From positions 84,463,936 through 84,527,935 of the forward strand of contig OZ023274.1 of the NCBI GenBank assembly GCA_964007475.1: DNA of 64,000 nt. Direction: 5' to 3'. Positions 62,054 to 64,000 of this stretch are shown piece after piece; within the stretch, counting starts at the first letter, position 1, and every line of letters starts with the position of its first letter. Source of the DNA: Hybos culiciformis. Taxonomy: Eukaryota > Arthropoda > Insecta > Diptera > Hybotidae. Position numbers and translations under genes: made by a program. The notes under the pieces are model-generated. The model did no database searches. It was not told where the DNA came from and saw only the letters and a program-made list of their open reading frames with translations.

Positions 62054-63690
62054 ATGTGGTAAGTTAATTGTAAATTTCTGATATGATGTTGATTGAATGA
62101 AAAAAAAATTTCCAAATTAATTAAATTTTGAAAGCTCCCACATAATATGAACTGCCTTAGATGATTTTCGGCTACGAGCTTCTTAAATGTTTTTTGAGTT
62201 TGTGGTTTATAAAAAATAAAAAAAATTGTTATAAGGAATGATATTATAATTTTAATTTCTACATTATTATTTGTTTCAGGGCTTTCAAAATTATTATTTT
62301 GATTTCAATTATTGCATGGTCGAAATCTTTCGAATGCCATAACTTTACAGGAGTCAATGTGGAACCAAAGAAGGTAAAATTTAAATGATTCAACAATGTT
62401 TGTACATATATATAATATATTTCATTTCAACCAAATCTAAGTCTTGTGCTAAATAACATGAAACATACAATATATACCCATGAGTGTGAGACCATGAGAG
62501 CAATATTTAGTTTTACACCGTTCAGCGCTCGAAAATGCATTTTTGAAAATTATTCTCGATAAAATGCATCACAAGATGTATCCATTTTTATTACTCTTTT
62601 ATTTACATTTTTTAAGCTTAAGGGTGTCTGGTCTGGGTTTTACACGACAACTAGTTTGCGCGAATCGGGTTCAACTAAAGATTGTAGATTGGGAAATTAC
62701 CAACAAACCAGTCCAAATCAAATGATGCAGTTCAAAACTATGTTTCCACCGTGAGTATATTATTTTTAAATTCCAAACAAGTAAATAGTACGAGACAAAA
62801 AATAATAGTTAGTCAAATTTGACTAGTTTTAGTTTTTATAAGGTAGGAGGTTTTAGATGGTTAAAGTCCCACAGTACTCACCTTTGCTATTGGTCACTGA
62901 GTCTTCTTTCGACGATTTCCTCCTTCAGCAAAACAAAAAAAAAATGTTTTAATTGAAGAGTTGTGAACAATAAATGAAATTTTTTGTTTTTAAATTATTT
63001 TATTAACTTCACTATCGAGGATTTTTTTTGTATGACTTGCAGAAAACGTAATAAGCATCGTACTCGATGGCAATTTTTAGTATTGCTTTAAAAAAGAAAT
63101 TTAAAATAATAGGTTTTAATATGCCAAAAAAAATAAAAAAAATAAACCAAAAGAAACATACTTACCTTTTTTTTTTAGAAATGTTAATAATGCCCAAGCT
63201 ATTATATACAAATTTGAAATCAATGAACTTGACAGCTTCTTAAAAACGGTGCAAAGCTCCAAGAAAGATCCAGGTACATAATTAAAATAATTACGCTATT
63301 AAATTGGGTAAATCAAATTAATAAAACCGTAACAAACTAAAAATAATAATAATTTAAATAAAATGAATTAATTCTTTTAGTTCAATATTATCAGATGATT
63401 CTCTCAGATCGCTTCGATAGTTATTACGTTGGTTATTACTGCGATGAAGAAAACGAACAAGGTACCTACTACATTTTTTTAAAATAAATTGAGCAATATT
63501 TTTTAATTTTTTTAATTTATAATTATCAGAATTAGTTTATTTTGCATCAAGAGATCTAGTAGTATCACCCGAAACAGAAAAGCGTTCTGTGGCAGCATAT
63601 AGGAAACTTGAAGGTGCTCCTCCAATAACATCATTTATAAGAATTCCTCAAAGAGCTTGCTATCCGCAATATAACAAGTTAAATAACTAG
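62054..63690 (+). CDS. Lip-7: secreted lipocalin-like protein, 189 aa
   Basis: Exons 62054-62058, 62280-62373, 62617-62750, 63179-63273, 63381-63461, 63530-63690 (570 nt; phases 2, 0, 2, 1, 1). Signal peptide identical to Lip-6; GxW in LKGVWSGFY; cysteines C21, C56, C130 and the C-terminal RAC are kept. Exon 3 is closer to Lip-5 than to Lip-6 at most of the variable codons, although the flanking introns and exon 2 group with Lip-6. Intron 3 shares the SINE-like insert with Lip-6. The window ends 310 bp after its stop, inside the repeated downstream block, so the array may continue. Confidence 0.9.
62830..62945 (+). mobile_element. SINE-like insert in intron 3 of Lip-7
   Basis: Homolog of the insert in Lip-6, sharing AAAGTCCCACAGTACTC-type and GATTTCCTCCTTC-type phrases and the A-rich end, with several substitutions and small deletions. 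Confidence 0.55.
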
Positions 63691-64000
63691 AAAAGGATTT
63701 AAATAGATAAGAACATGTTTTATGTAACTACGTCTGTCTCATTATCGAAATAATTATTAAATAATACAAAATAAATAAATAATAAAAACAACATAGTTAC
63801 CATATTTTGTCTTCAGTTTGATTTAATGTTTTCAAATTATAAATTGCTGGAACTTCAAATAATTGTAAATATTCTGATAATTAAAGTCGAATAAAATAAT
63901 TTTTAACTTTTTATGACACGATGACGATGATTAATAATTGGATGCGTCTGTTTGGTGTTAGTTAGGTGTTGTAGAATTTTTATTGATTAACGATTCAAAC
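63691..64000. other. Start of a further repeated downstream block (cut by the window edge)
   Basis: Matches the sequence after Lip-5 and Lip-6 (CTACGTCTGTCTCATTATCG, then ATTGGATGCGTC... and TTTGGTGTTAGTTAGG). The Lip-4-type relic would be expected just beyond the end. Confidence 0.8.

Overview
This is a very AT-rich (roughly 80% by eye), intron-bearing animal window. GT-AG introns with T-rich acceptors, arthropod-type TATA/Inr promoters and the protein families (CLIP-like secreted proteins, insect-type lipocalins) point to an insect, probably a fly. That placement is an inference; no marker names the species. All protein-coding genes supported here lie on the + strand.

Layout. 1-4600 is A/T-rich DNA without a gene. 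4619-20187 is one eight-exon gene for a secreted protein of 904 residues. It has three six-cysteine CLIP-like knots around a long proline-rich core, and part of the core is built from a 296-bp exon+intron block repeated in tandem. 20188-32765 is a gene desert with one tRNA-derived SINE-like head. 32766-34590 holds a decayed P-element/THAP9-like transposase split by a MITE and flanked by ~78-bp direct repeats. From 34.7 kb to the end lies a tandem array of seven lipocalin-like genes, called Lip-1 to Lip-7 here: Lip-1 (34752-35611, nonsense), Lip-2 (38115-39911), Lip-3 (40627-42306, frameshifted 3' end), Lip-4 (44225-46728), Lip-5 (52575-54015), Lip-6 (58183-59862) and Lip-7 (62054-63690).

The array is the main discovery. 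Six of the genes share an odd layout: the first exon carries only five coding bases (ATG TG), spliced to an exon that begins with G, giving Met-Trp and a signal peptide. Intron phases are 2, 0, 2, 1, 1 throughout, and every reconstructed CDS closes exactly in frame. Lip-5, -6 and -7 are recent copies within repeating genomic units (3871 bp between the Lip-6 and Lip-7 starts). Each complete unit also carries a relic of a Lip-4-like last exon plus its 3' UTR, so the ancestral unit probably held a Lip-3-type gene and a Lip-4-type gene.

Because the units are paralogous, they act as internal 'empty sites' that expose mobile elements with their target duplications: a 3.2-kb hAT element (8-bp TSD) nested with a TA-flanked element and a palindrome-rich element, a CCGTGTA-rich MITE, a foldback element, and a composite 2.1-kb insertion after Lip-5. 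A SINE-like insert shared only by Lip-6 and Lip-7 orders the duplications. The lipocalins probably bind small hydrophobic ligands outside the cell; ligand and tissue cannot be read from sequence.
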